From the NCBI RefSeq assembly GCF_918797505.1, contig NC_092797.1, positions 1,426,001-1,490,000 on the forward strand: DNA of 64,000 bases, in the 5' to 3' direction. Position numbers and translations under genes: made by a program. The stretch comes from Bemisia tabaci. Lineage: Eukaryota > Arthropoda > Insecta > Hemiptera > Aleyrodidae. This document shows, in pieces, positions 43,615 through 56,800 of the stretch (positions within the stretch are counted from its first letter, which is position 1; the number at the start of each line of letters is the position of its first letter). The notes beneath the pieces were generated by a model. That model was not told the DNA's origin. It saw nothing but the letters and a program-made list of their open reading frames with translations, and searched no databases.

Positions 43615-44683
43615 CATGTGGTCCATGTGTGGGATTACATGTACGGTACCTACGCATGATTTCCATACAGGCGCATGACGTATGTGTCAGATGTCTCAAG
43701 CAAAGACAAGTCACCTCTACATCCATACCTGTTCATCTCTTACATATTTCTACCATCAACAATTCCAGAAAAAGATCTAAAGCAATGGGATTACATTAAT
43801 AATGTTTCATCGAAAATGCAGGGTGCGGCGAAGTAAGATGGGCGGAAAATAGTAATGACTTCAGGCAAATCTGCAGGTTTGAGCAGTTTGGCTGAAATTA
43901 ATTTACTGACAGGTCGAGTTACATGTCAAGGTAATATGAACTCTAAAAACATGGTTACAGAGAAGCAAGCTGATGACTCGATTGAGTCTTCAACCAATTG
44001 GGCGGTGTGGTTTAGTGCATGTGCAGAGCTGTTAACTTGGTTCCTTGCAAGCATCAAAAGAAAAATAAGGGATGCAGTATCTACCAATAGGGAATTCAGG
44101 GATCAGAAATGCCTGGAGAGGATGTTTTCAAAGGGAATCAAACATCAATAAAGCTTTGTTTGCCCTAAGTTTTGAAAACCAATCCGAGGACAAAAGAATG
44201 CATGCAAGTCCTGCGTACATGAGAGGCAACCGTTAGCCCAGTAGCTTAGCAAGGTAAACAACTGGATATTAGGTGCGAGATTGAACCACTCTTTCGGCAT
44301 AAACGACCAGAATTCTAAAATAAAGACAACGCAGACTTATTCGAGAACGCTGTTTGAAACTTACCTTTCAGCAGAAGTGATGGGCAGAGGAGAGCTCTAA
44401 GGCTTCCACGATTTCGGAGAGAACACAGAACACACTTCAAGGGCACACCGCGCGAAACTTAGTGCTAAAATGCCGCGACCCGAGAGAATTAGCTCTAACG
44501 ACGTAGTTCTAGGGGCTAACAAACGAATTTAGCTAAATTTTAGTTTCAAGTACTTCGTTTGTTTACCCTCGACTCTCAGTTTTTGCTTGAACGGGTTCAA
44601 AAACTGACAAGTGCTGCTTCAACTTGCTCTGGCGAGCACGCGTAAAATTACATAACAGCTGTGATCGGAGATTTGAACCTTCC
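43615..44683. other. Upstream region of the coiled-coil gene
   Basis: No repeat family recognised, unlike most of the window. A 98-codon + frame (43855-44151) has no domain. Low repeat content fits a functional promoter-proximal region. Confidence 0.4.
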
Positions 44684-44694
44684 TTTGGCGGGAA
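44684..44694 (+). promoter_or_regulatory. E2F-type site
   Basis: TTTGGCGGGAA matches the E2F consensus (TTTSSCGC, here TTTGGCGG with flanking GAA). It lies 12 bp upstream of the predicted start of transcription. TTTGAA, the sequence of the CHR cell-cycle element, is at 44672-44677. Role inferred from motif and position. Confidence 0.55.
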
Positions 44695-44703
44695 CTATTA
44701 TGT

Positions 44704-44708
44704 TCAGT
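44704..44708 (+). promoter_or_regulatory. Initiator (predicted transcription start)
   Basis: TCAGT is the arthropod initiator consensus; the A at 44706 would be +1. No TATA box at -30. This gives a 5' untranslated leader of about 79 bases before the ATG. Confidence 0.5.
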
Positions 44709-44784
44709 CTGTGTTGTCAAGTCGCTTCAGATTTTTTCTCTACTTATATTTGCGAATTTAATTTTACTCAAGTTTTACTCAAAG

Positions 44785-44853
44785 ATGGATTCACCGCCAG
44801 AATTGTCCACTGATTTATTGGAATCACAAGAGTATTTCCGTCAGTATTTCGAG
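44785..44853 (+). CDS. Exon 1 of the coiled-coil gene
   Basis: Codons 1-23. ATG context AAAGATGG is favourable. Donor GAG|GTAATA, phase 0. Rich in Ser/Glu and Tyr/Phe. Confidence 0.8.
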
Positions 44854-47800
44854 GTAATAAAGTGTTGTGTTCTTTATCATAAAAATTATGTGCCCATCAG
44901 TATATAGGTAGGCAGGTAATCATCGATATTTTAAAGCTAGTTCACTGCTGCAGTTTTTCCTTTGAATATGTATGTTATTGAGTATTTTGATCTCTCCTCT
45001 AGTGTGTTAATGACCTAGATGTTAAAAGCACGTTTAAATAAACGTATCTACCGACCAACCAACCACATCATAAAAAATGACATAATCAAAGTAAAAAAGC
45101 ACTAAAAGGATAATCACGACGCATCTTTCCACTTCCACATGTTCAATTTCGCATATATACATCCAAATGTAAATATAAATTATTTACGTAGAGGCTGTTT
45201 TGAAGCACTTCGAATTTACTGGCCAAAATAGCTATCCTTATCAATATCGATGTTTTTCTCGGTGAAGTGGTATAGGTAAACATATATTAATTCACCTGCG
45301 TTATCTGTACGACTCCGTATAAAACTGATTCGATTTATTAATCAGATACCAGAGAACGTATTTCTTTTAAAAATTCACCTCCTGATTTTTGACATAACTT
45401 GACAAAAGTGATTCTACTAAAATATTTTCAACCTGTAGGTCCTACTTCCTCAAGACGGTTTTATGCTCAAGGAGCCTCATAATTTTGTCAATTATAATTT
45501 TGATAATCAAGATTAGAAGTTTGCTAGTTTCAAAATCAATATATTCTCACATTTATGAAGTATTTACTTAAATACTCACGAAAACACAATTCATTTTTTT
45601 TTTTTTATTAAATTGCCCAATTTAGACAGCTGAACTAAGATGGCAACAGCTCAAAGAGTGCGAAGTGAAAATTGGCCGTTTGGAAGATGAAATTCGAACA
45701 TTTGAGCAGAGAGAAAATGATTGGAAAGAACGGAATGAGCAAAGCCAGGCACTGATCCTCACCCAACTAGAGCACATCAATGAATTAACTCAAGACTCGA
45801 GTAAGAATATTTATTTGCTGTTTCCTCATTAATCAGTTTCAAATTGGCAATGTTTCTCAAAAAAAAAACCACGTGACATCAGATGTTGGCAAATTTATTT
45901 GCAAATTTCAATTTTTTACTAGAGGCCGATTGCAGTGGCGAGGCGTGAATGATCAATTATCGATATGTCCACATTTGAAGCCGTGGTAAAAAATCCATTA
46001 TCAAGGTGTTCGTTGTGAACACCCTGTTTATCGATCCTTTTCTATAGGTTTAAATGGCAGATCAATCGATAAATCGCAAAAGCCCGCCGCGCCGCTGGAC
46101 GATTGTAGGTACCGGTTCTCTCGTTGGATGGCATTTGCACAAATAATGCAGAATGGTGGAAATTGGCACCAATTTAATATATTTGACAACCCTGCACAAA
46201 CACCCCTCAAACGGCCCCCTCCACCCACCGGATTCCCTCCATTTGAACCTATGCTAAATAATCGATGCTTGTCGGAGCACCTGGCCCCTCCAAAAATCGA
46301 TACATTTCTATAGGTTTAAATGGTGGGAATCCGGTGTTGCCAAATTGCTGGATCCGCCCCCTCCACCCTTTACATTTCATCCAGAATGACTGGCCAAATT
46401 CGATGTTTGAAAAGGTTGTATGTTGGACTGGTTCACTATGCACATCTTTTTAGCATAAATACAACCAATTATTGTCCTTAGTATGTTTCAAATTCTGATG
46501 ACATCATTTTTCTTTTCCAGTTAATGCACACGATCTGAAAAAAACTCTGGAGACAAAGGAACTGGTAATATTTTCATTATTACGTCTACTATATTGAAAT
46601 CTCTAGTATTACTTCGTCATTAACTATTTGAGGCAATCCTCTATCTTCATCTTCATAAAGTCTTTGTTTCATAATCATCTTAGTAATTGTGTGTCAAGTA
46701 AAAAAGTAACACTGAAGTAGTGTTGCGGTTTACTGAAGTGAAAAAAAGTCATGTCTAGTAATTGTGCCGTTCCATTTATATTCGCTCATATATCATTTTT
46801 TTAAAACAATAGTAACGAAAAGTTTTTATCCTTATTGTTGTTTTGGTTGGTACTGTTTCTTAAAAGTGAAGAGTTCACTTGTCGTAGATCATAAACAAGA
46901 TTTACGTTTTAAAGTAGTAATAATCTTAGGTAACTACTGGATCTTTGGTTGTGCACATCAGGCCGAGTAGTCAATTTTTTTAAAAAAATTTCAACATTTT
47001 TCCTTTTTTTCAAATTGAAAATAACCTAGTTCTCTGCCGCTGAATGAAAAAGCGGTAAATTAATTCAAAGAAAGGCACTGCTTGTATAAGTGCACAGTGC
47101 ACACTTGGTTCCCTCTTAGATTCCCTCTTAATGGAATTATTACAGTCATGAGAACCAAAGCATAGTGATTCTTTTGTAGTTACAATATGCAATTCCTGAG
47201 TGGTTCCTCTTCTATGAAGTAACATGGCTCCTAAAATCTACGAAAAACTTAAAACAACATAAAAAAACTGTTTTGTAAAAAAAGAAGAAAAAAACTTGGT
47301 TTCTTTTTGTTGGATTTGATCGGTCTCTCGGAGGAATCGCCAATGCCAACAGCATGCGGCATGTTTCCCAAGCATAATATGTCTAACTGCTTATACTTTA
47401 AGCTGTGCTGTGACCATCAGGAATATAAAGCGCCTTCACTTGCTTCAACCGTAACACGCACGACCGGTGAGCGGTAATAGTTGCATTCCCAGGCGTTACC
47501 AACACCACAGAGTTGCGCGTTGCGCGGCCAATCGTCATCGTTATCGTTCGTCAAATGGACTTCATTTTGCATAAGAAACTACTATTCCTGACTCGTTTAA
47601 GGAATAAACTATGTGCCATTCATTCACCTATGCAGGTACGCGAGCTTTTACGGATGAGTTAGAAATAGTAGTTCCTAATTACGAAATGAGGTACAAATGG
47701 ATTACATTTTGCAATAGGGAACCTTTAATTTTGGCCCATTTATGGAACAACACACATGACATTGTTTTCCATTTGCAGATAAGCGCTTTTATGGGAGAGA

Positions 47801-50800
47801 CAGAGATAGTGGTTTCTTCTTGCAAAATGTAATCCCAATCATTTACCTTATTAATTTGAAAATGAGGTAGGTGAATGCTATTGAAAAGCGACAAATGTTG
47901 AAAACTAAGTTTTGCTCATTTTAGTACGACAGACACTCTCTAAAAATTACTCATTTAGCAGTCTCTTGCCTCCACGATTTGTCCTTCTTCATTCCTTTTA
48001 AAACTATAAGGGTTTGTAGGTGTTGGATAAGTCTGACAATATTTGAATAATTTTTGAGTTTCGAGCTTTTATTGGTTCTGAAATACCATTATTTCCTCTA
48101 TAATCGTGTTGAAAGAATGATTTTTTTATTTTTGAAAAGTATTAAGTCTTTCTCTCAAAATAGTCCAAAACTCCAGCATCCGGCCCTTCCCGCAAATCAA
48201 CTACATTATTTTTATTTTCTCATGGTGCTCGTGCTAATTGTTCAATTAAAATTTTTAGAGTTATGTTCTTCCGAATAATGCTAAAATAAATCCTTACTTT
48301 TCTTTGTTAAATACATTGCGCAAAATAATGTACGAACTCACTATATAAAAATATATCGTGCGGTAGGAATCCACTCTGCGAATGTGAACAATGACGCAGT
48401 ATAAATCGTTCACCTGCTGCGGTTTTGCATGAATCCTGAAAATTATTTTAGATGTTTATTTTCCTCTCATTTTCCCAGATTTTAATTCCAACAAAAGAAT
48501 TTTTAAATGCGTGATATACGAGTACTTCTTGGACATCCAAAAATAATTAAAGAAAGAAAAATTATCCAATTTTGGACTCATTCAAACAATTTCTGCTAGC
48601 TTTTTGGGTGTGGTTTCACGATAATTGGAATAGTTTTGTCGCCGTAACAGACAGCACATTTTTCGGTCATATTTTTAATAGTAATGTTAATCTTTCGAAT
48701 TGTTTTGTATTCATCTGCACAGGGTTACGTGTTATAACGCTTTTCAAAGATTTATCGCTCTACTTTTCAAGTTTAATGTATAAATGGCCGAAAATGTGCT
48801 GTCTGTTACGCTGACTTTTTACCGCGTAACAGACAGCACATTTTCGGAATTTACATAATATTAATTGAGAAGTAGAGCCAGGGTCGGACTGGCTCGCATT
48901 TGAGGAGGGCGTAGACCCTTGACTTGTTAAAGGGACTTAATGTATTATTTCCTGGTAGGGCATGCCCTACGTAGAGAGCTGTTCAGAAAATGTTGGCAAA
49001 GCCGCACAAGTTTACGCTATTTTCAGGTTCAAAGTTATTATTAATCGTACGGAGTAAAAATTTCGAAATTGAACGTATTGAAATAACGGACAGACTTCTG
49101 AAATTAGAGAAAACATAACAAATTAAAGCCACTAGACGCATTAAAGCGCCATTATCTCCAAAAGAACCGAACCAGTGCTGCGGTTTACACTAGCTTAAGA
49201 CGTGGGTCTGCAGATCCATCCTTAGAAAAGAATCAGACAAGAACCTAAAAAAAGAAGAACGAACGAGTATCAACACAGTCGAAGACAGGAAAGACGTATT
49301 TGTGCCTCTTTTTCAACTGTCTTCCCGAATCTGAGCGACACCTCATTGACAGCATATGGCAGAGCATTGAGAGCTCACGCTTCGCGTCATCGCGCCTTCA
49401 ATTTTTCAGACGCAACACGGACATCCATCGAGTACGAATAGTTGTATCTCTGCGCCGTCGTGAACGCGCATCCTTTCCCTCGCTTTATTTCCATATTGTG
49501 TTTGTCTTATTCGTAATGGTGCTTAAAACTAGTAGTATAGAGCAGAGTATTGCGAGCTCACGACTCACGTCATCTCGTCTTAAATTTTTCACATGCAATG
49601 TTGACATCCATCTTGCGCTAATAGTTTTATCGCGTTTGCCCGAAGATTTCCAAATCAATAGTCACTTTGAAAAGGAAGAAATATGTTTAAAGGTCTCTCA
49701 AGAGGCCTACAAAGGGTGCGTATGTCTAAAAATTGAACCAACCATAGCTTCTAAGGGAGTTACACATAGCGAATAAAGGAGGGGGATGATAAAGCGCCCG
49801 TATGTCAACAAAAAGGTGAAAATTTCACAAAAAAGTGTTTACGCTTCAGAAAGTAGTTCTTGCACCCCTGCTTACCACTATCATGCGTAAAAGCATGTTT
49901 CCTTGCTCCTAACCCTCTCTTCTTCCGTTCATTTAAGTTTTCCAAAAATATTCTCGGTCGTAATTTTTTTTTCTCTTCTAATTTTGCTATTTATCTGTGA
50001 GAGGGGCGCGTTTTCGGCGCGCCAAGGGGGCGTACTTGCCAATGGCAGATTAGCCTCATGGCCAGTCTGAGTCTGAGTAGAGTAATGAATCATTAGAAAG
50101 CGTTAAAATACGCAACCCTTTGACGATTATTGCGAAAAAAGTCGAGTGATTATCATTTCTCCTAAAAATATGACCGAGGAATTTTTTGTCTGTCATGGCA
50201 ACAAAACTATTCCAGACATCGTGAAACCACCCCTATAGCTCCATAGAACATCTTGTACAGCTCAAATCTTTCATATTTAATAGAATATTTTATGTTTAAT
50301 TTTCTCACGTATTTCCTTTCTTTTATGGTCCTAGATGTACCAAGTTGAAAGGAGTAAGTTAGAGACTGAGAGAGACGCTACTATTTGTGCATTAGAAACC
50401 GAGAGAAAAATTCTCATCGAAAAATACGAAAAAGAATCAGCCGTCATGGTAGAAAAATTGGCCTTTTTAGGTAAGCCTCGTGACTTTTTATGACTCTTCA
50501 TTTTCTTAACGACATTTTAAGCATTTTATGCCTCTAAAAGCCCCTTGTTATGCCAAGTCGTATGAATAAACTCTGGCTTGCCCCCGATTTTTTAGCTCTG
50601 CCCCTTCTTGGGGGTTTCTTTCCCTCGCCGACGCCCCCTTAAAATGGTTTTTTAAGAGGTCCTAGACTGCCATGCTAAGGAAGAACGCCGTATGAACATT
50701 CGAGAGTTGTCAAATTTCATTCGATAAAATGTTTATTTTAGAGGAAAAATATGAATATTTTTTCTCGAAATTTTCAGACGTTTTAGATGAACATAAAAAG

Positions 50801-53800
50801 TTAAAAGTTAAATTGTTTACTCACTTGCACGTTTTTTTAATTATTTTTCCGCAGACGCGTTTCGGTCAGTACGGACCATTTTCGATGCTCGATCGCGACA
50901 TCGCGTGGAGTCGCGATCGAGCATCGAAAATGGTCCGTGCTGACCGAAACGCGTCTGCGGAAAAATAATTAAAAAAACGTGCAAGTGAGTAAACAATTTA
51001 ACTTTTAACTTTTTAAGTCATTTTCTTGTGCGGTAAAGCTCCCCCGAAAGTATTAGATGAACATACCAACAAAATTATCTGAGAAATTGGTAGACATACA
51101 TTCAACAATTGTCCTGAAAATTAGTGATTTGGCAGGGGAAATTTGGCAACGCCTGATAGCTCCCACTGCGTTTTTCCTTAGCACGGCAGTATTCTGCCTC
51201 CGCTTCCCGCATCACATTACCATCAGTCGCCAGAGGCGGTTCAAAGGGGGGGGGGGGCGCCCCTCCCGTTTGCCCAAAAAAAAGGAGGAAGAAAGAGAGA
51301 AGAAAGAAAAAAGGGAGGAACGGAGAAAAGAGAAGAAAAGGGCCCTTCTAATACCTGGTAATTATTCATAACGGAATTGGCTCAAACTGCACATGAAATG
51401 CTTTAAAATTTCGACATTTTTGGGAGAAAGCTCCCCGGACGCCCCTCCCACCCCTCCCGTACAAAAATGCCTGGATCCGTTTATGTCAGTCGCGTGTTCT
51501 CCAACACTTGACCCCCCTCGGAGACGGAAACAGAGGGGAGGCGTGAATCATCGATTATCAATATTTCCCTGTTTGCAGCGTAAGGAATCGATTATTAAGG
51601 TGATCGTTGCGAACACCCTGCTTATCGATCCTTTCCTATAGGTTTAAATGGCAGATCAATCGCTATATCGCAAGGCATATTGACAATTGTTTCTTTTTGC
51701 AGAGCAAGAGAAACAGGAGACTGATCGTAATACGGAACAGGAACGTTCAGCCATGATTGAAGATTTCGCAGCTAAAATTGCCCAGAATGGCATGGAGATC
51801 TCCCAGCTCACTGCTAAGGTAACTGTAAACATTTCTCTCAAATTTGGTACCAAAAATCTAATCTCATTTGTTGATTATTGGCTTCTGTTGGTATGTGCTT
51901 TGAGAAAGATACAGGAAAAACGGGAACCAATTCCCGAGAGCTTAGTCCTAGAATGCCACCACCTGCATCTTGGGTAGGTGCCACAGCCCTAGAATTTCAG
52001 CGAGCTTATTATTAAAATTGATGATAGACAAAGCGATAGCCAAAGAGGACGCAGAGAAAATGGAGCCATCTCAATGCTGCCGTGCTAAGGAAGAACGCCG
52101 TATGAACATTCGAGGGTTGCCAAGTGTCCCTACATAAAACATGCCTTTTTGACGACATTCATGCACATTTTTCTTTGAAATTTTCAGACAATTTTGATTA
52201 AATTGCGTACAAAATTGTCTGAAAATTTTGGGGGAAAATATTCACAAGTTTACCAGGAAATTCGTGTTTCATCAAAGCAAATTTGGCAACGCCTGAAGGT
52301 TCATATGGCGTTTTTCCTTAGCACGGCAGAATGGTTGATACGGGTTGTTGATGTAGACCAGGAGGAAAATTGATGGACTTACCTCCTTTGTCCATTGCAA
52401 CCAACCGCTTTAACCGATAGGATCCCCATATTTTCCATTTGTCTCTTTTGTCCATCGCTTTGTCTATCGATTTCAATATAATCAGCCTGCATGACTGCAC
52501 TAATCCTACCGGGCCTGGTATGCGTCTACAGTCTTGTAAAATACTCGGTTTATTAAAATTGAGAGTTTATACCCAGAATTACACAAGGGAATAGAGAGAG
52601 AACTCATCAGCATCCACGAAAATTTTGCTCGGAAGGAATAATGAAATTTCTGAGATCTTTTCACTCTACACTTTACAAACTCGTCAGCAAACACAAGCTT
52701 AAATTTGCGACGTCGTAAATTTCCCATCTTACTCTATTTTTTTGTCAAGTGGAAAACTGATCAGTTGTATATTTTAAATAGCTTCTTGATTTTACCTCTC
52801 GGTATACAACTTATATTGGATGAAATTGCGAGCAAAATTAAAATTGGTTTGCTTTCTCTTATAAAGCAGAATAGGTATGTGAATTATAAAATGCTGTTAT
52901 TAAAGTATGTTCACAGAATTTAGCCCTCGATTTTATGTAAAAATATATAGTAAAAAGTCTCACGTGAAATAGAAAACATGAGTAAAAGTGAAATAACATT
53001 GAAAATGACCCTCAAAGTGCATGGTGTAAACTTCACATGAGTAACCGCGTGAAAAATCAGGTTCGTCATTAGGAGAATACCTGCTAATAATGCTATTTCA
53101 GTGATTTACATCTGCGCTTGTAAAAATGCTTGAAATCTGCGCAAGGAGCACGCACAGGGCAGGGTTGTCATTTATTGCGATCAGACGGTAAGAGGATTAC
53201 CATACTGCATCGGAGTGTTGTGTTTGTTGCCTACCTTCCAATTGAAGGGGCTCGAGTTATTGTTGTATTGCCTTCGACTAAAAGCCACAGGCAAGCTGAT
53301 CTAGACACCTCAAAGGGGGTGGGGGGGGGACTTTCTCCGGAAAATTCTCGGAATTTTAAAGCACCTAATACGTAGTTTGAGTCAAGTTCGAAATGAATAT
53401 AATTACTATGTATAATAAGTGCCCTTCCCTCTCTTTTCCTCCACATCTTATCCTCTTTTCTTCCTTCCTTTTTTCCCTATTATTTTACTCATCAGTGGCG
53501 TGGCGTGGCGTGTTTTGAGTTATATCGATTGATCTGCCACTTAAACCTATGGAAAAGGATCGATAAACAGGTTGTTCCCAACGCGCACCTTAATAATCGA
53601 TTCTTTACCATAGTCTCGAGTGGGGAAATATCGATATAATCAACCATTCACACCTCCCCGCTGAGTCATTTATGAAATTTGCAATTACTATATTTATTTT
53701 ATATAAGATGCCGTAATGTCTTATGTGAGAGGGTCAATGAATTTAAAGTTTAAATAAATATTTATTTTGTGCTTTACTTGTATTTTAGCACGCTGTTGAA

Positions 53801-56800
53801 AAGGAGAGACTTGAGGAAACCATTGAAGACTACAAGCGGATGCTCTTTGACCATCGCGAAAAAATTAACGCTTTAATCAACACCCATCAGAAGGTGAGAT
53901 CTCAAACTCCACTTCTGATCCTTTGATTGATGAGGCCAAATGGTCTGAGAGTGTGCGGGTACATATAATTTCGGTCTTAATTTTGCAATTAGGAAGAACA
54001 ATTTCTAAGTCATGAGTAAAAACACTTATCTGCATATGAAAACAAAAGACACATACGTTGTTCCTGAACAATTCAGCGGGATTTTTTAAAAGAGAGGTGA
54101 AACCGTTAAAAGTTAAGTTGCGAGAAAGCATGCATGGATAGCATGGATTCTTCAACAATTTTTTAATTCAGTTCGAAAAAAGTAACATATGTTATATATA
54201 CCAACTGCAATAAGACCACGGTTATACGTGGAGGGTTAGAGAAATTGAGCAAGAAATAAAGGAATTTAACGTTTTGGTTAATATGCTCTTCTTCCATAAA
54301 ACTACTCTGTGCTGCCAGTTATAGCAGACGGTCAATGCATGCGTGTTCGATGAAAATGTTAAATATCATAGTATGTGTAACTCATGGTTTTTATAATTTA
54401 AAAGTCCACATGAGTCTTTATTAGTCTTACATGTCTTTTATGAAATAAAATTCATTCATTCCATTTCAAAATACTCTGCGCTGGAAGAGGTCGCCATTTC
54501 GAAGAATTCAGCCATTTTTCACTATTCAATGCCAACTCTTATTTTCTCTTTGTCAATCAATCTACAATTGATCAATTCTAACAATCAGTCTGCAGGATGG
54601 TATCATTGCTCAAGTATAGCACAGATTGCAATACATTGCAATGGAGAATTTGCATGCACATTTTTTATTGTTTCATCTCAAAGTGCTTAAAGAGCTGATT
54701 TCACTGTATTTTTTACATTTTTTTTTTTTTGATAAAATAGTATAACAATAGATTTAAAAGTGAGAAAATGCACCGCCTAGTGACGTCATCTGGCGGCATT
54801 TACCAATTAAACACTTGTATTTTAGCAGATTAGATAATTTTGTCATATCTTCTCCAATAATTGTTCAATTCATGAACCAATAAGGGTGTCCTCGTGTTCA
54901 GTTCACTCAGTAGTTGTCACTTAAACACGAAATTCGTCAACTTTCAGACACCTGCAAATTCTCTATTACCTGGTAATAGTATTGCTATGAAGCTAATTGC
55001 TACTGCATCGGAGCGTTGTGTATGTTGCCTATCTACTGATTGAAGGCGCACGGCTAACTGACATCTATTGGAAATCATTTGAAATAAGTTGCATTTTTGC
55101 ATGGCACCGCGTATTGCCTATCTTTCTGACACTATGGGAACTCACTTTGTTGATCGTTTAAAATCGGCATTTATCGACCAAACGATGTAAAAATATCGCA
55201 ATTTTATGGTAAGCATATTGGTCCGAAATGAATCATGTTGGCGGTAACATGCTCTCAACATGGCACCAACATGATCGTTTCTCGCAGGGATGCATGACGC
55301 ACTTTGTTTTTCCAGACGCTGGCAGAAACGGATCAGTACTTTGGACAAGAAATCAACAGTCTGAAGCAGGAAATTCATTCGCTCCAGAACCAACTCAATC
55401 AGCAGATCCGCAAAAACGTTGCGTTGAACGATGAACTTCAACGCTCCAATAAAATTAGGGAGGAATTGAGCGTGCGACTCCGAGCCGAGCGAGAAATCCA
55501 AAATAAACTTAAAGATGCTCCTGGGTAAGTGATCTTGTGTTACCTTGCATGTCAATCGTGCATGACTCGACAGTAGCAACAAGAAGGAAGCCAGTAGAAA
55601 AACAAGGGGGAAAAACGGGAAACGAGGCTAAAATACACAATTTTTTAAAAAAAAATGAGACGTTTCGACTCAAAACTGAGTTATTTTCAGTCGGAAATGT
55701 TACAATAAAAATTTAAAAAAACGATGAAAAACCTGAGCCCTACATGGTGGTGGCCGGGTTGACTCGCGTAGAGCTTTGAGTTTCTTGGGAGCGGGCAGTT
55801 CAAATTCCTTGTAACCGATGTGAAATAAATTTGTTAATATCTCCATCAAGAATTGGTTTCAGTAATTTTCGTTGCGCGAATCATGTTCTACGTGAAATTC
55901 TAGGTAAGAGACCTGTATCAGAATGCTTAAATTCGTACCTTGTCTAGTGGTCCATTATAAGAATGAAATCTTCAACTCGGCGCTGGGGTCGGATAGGCAA
56001 TTAAAAAGTCTTCGTGGTAATGCGTAAAGTATCGAGAAAAGATGAGGGCGTCTTAAGTGCTTTCAAAGCCCTTTCCAAGTGAACCCTTATGAGTACCCTC
56101 GAAAAAAAGTTCTATCGCTTGGTCTATCGCTTTGTCTATACTCCCGTGCTAAGGAAGAACGCCGTATGAGCATTCGAGAGATGCCAAACCTACGATAAAA
56201 TATTAATTTTTGAAGAAAATCATGAATATTTGTCCTTGAAATTTTCAGGAGCTTTAGATGAAACTGTGCACAAAATTATGTAAAAAAGTAAATAAAAATA
56301 TTTATACGCTTACCAGGAAATCTTTGTTTTATCAAAAGAAATTGGGCAACGCCTGAAGGTTCATACACCGTTTTTCCTTAGCATGGCGGTATGGCTTGGT
56401 CTATCACTTTGTCTATAGCTTGGTTTATGGCTTTGTCTATATCTTGGTCTATGGTTTTGTCTACAGCTTTGTCTATGAGTATTAATAGCCCGCTGAATAC
56501 AGTTATTTTCAAGAGTGCATCATTAGTGTGAGATTTATTTTCAGTTTTCAAGGCGCTCAAAGTCGTCCCCTGCAGGAGAGCTCCTTCGGGAACCGGGTGT
56601 CGCTCCCGTCGCCGATCTTGACAGCGGCGCATCCCTTCGACACGGGCCGCACCCCTGCCACATCGTTTCCCGCCCCCTCTCATCTACCCCCGCCCCGGGA
56701 GGAATCTGGCGACCCCGGAGTGTCGGAGGTCACTGATGCCCTCGCATTGCAGAGCCTCTCGTCACAGTCGCGAACGGAGAAGCCGAAAGCGGGAGCTCCC

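Noticed and set aside
43855..44151. 98-codon + strand frame upstream of the gene
   Set aside because: No domain, no promoter or splice features and no continuity with exon 1; too weak to call.
49300..49776. 158-codon + strand frame in intron 3
   Set aside because: It translates the family V tandem repeat and is followed by unrelated sequence; the related locus at 18660 does not keep the frame.
56378..56683. Minus-strand frame over exon 8
   Set aside because: It is a shadow of the GC-rich terminal exon plus a GTCTAT simple repeat.
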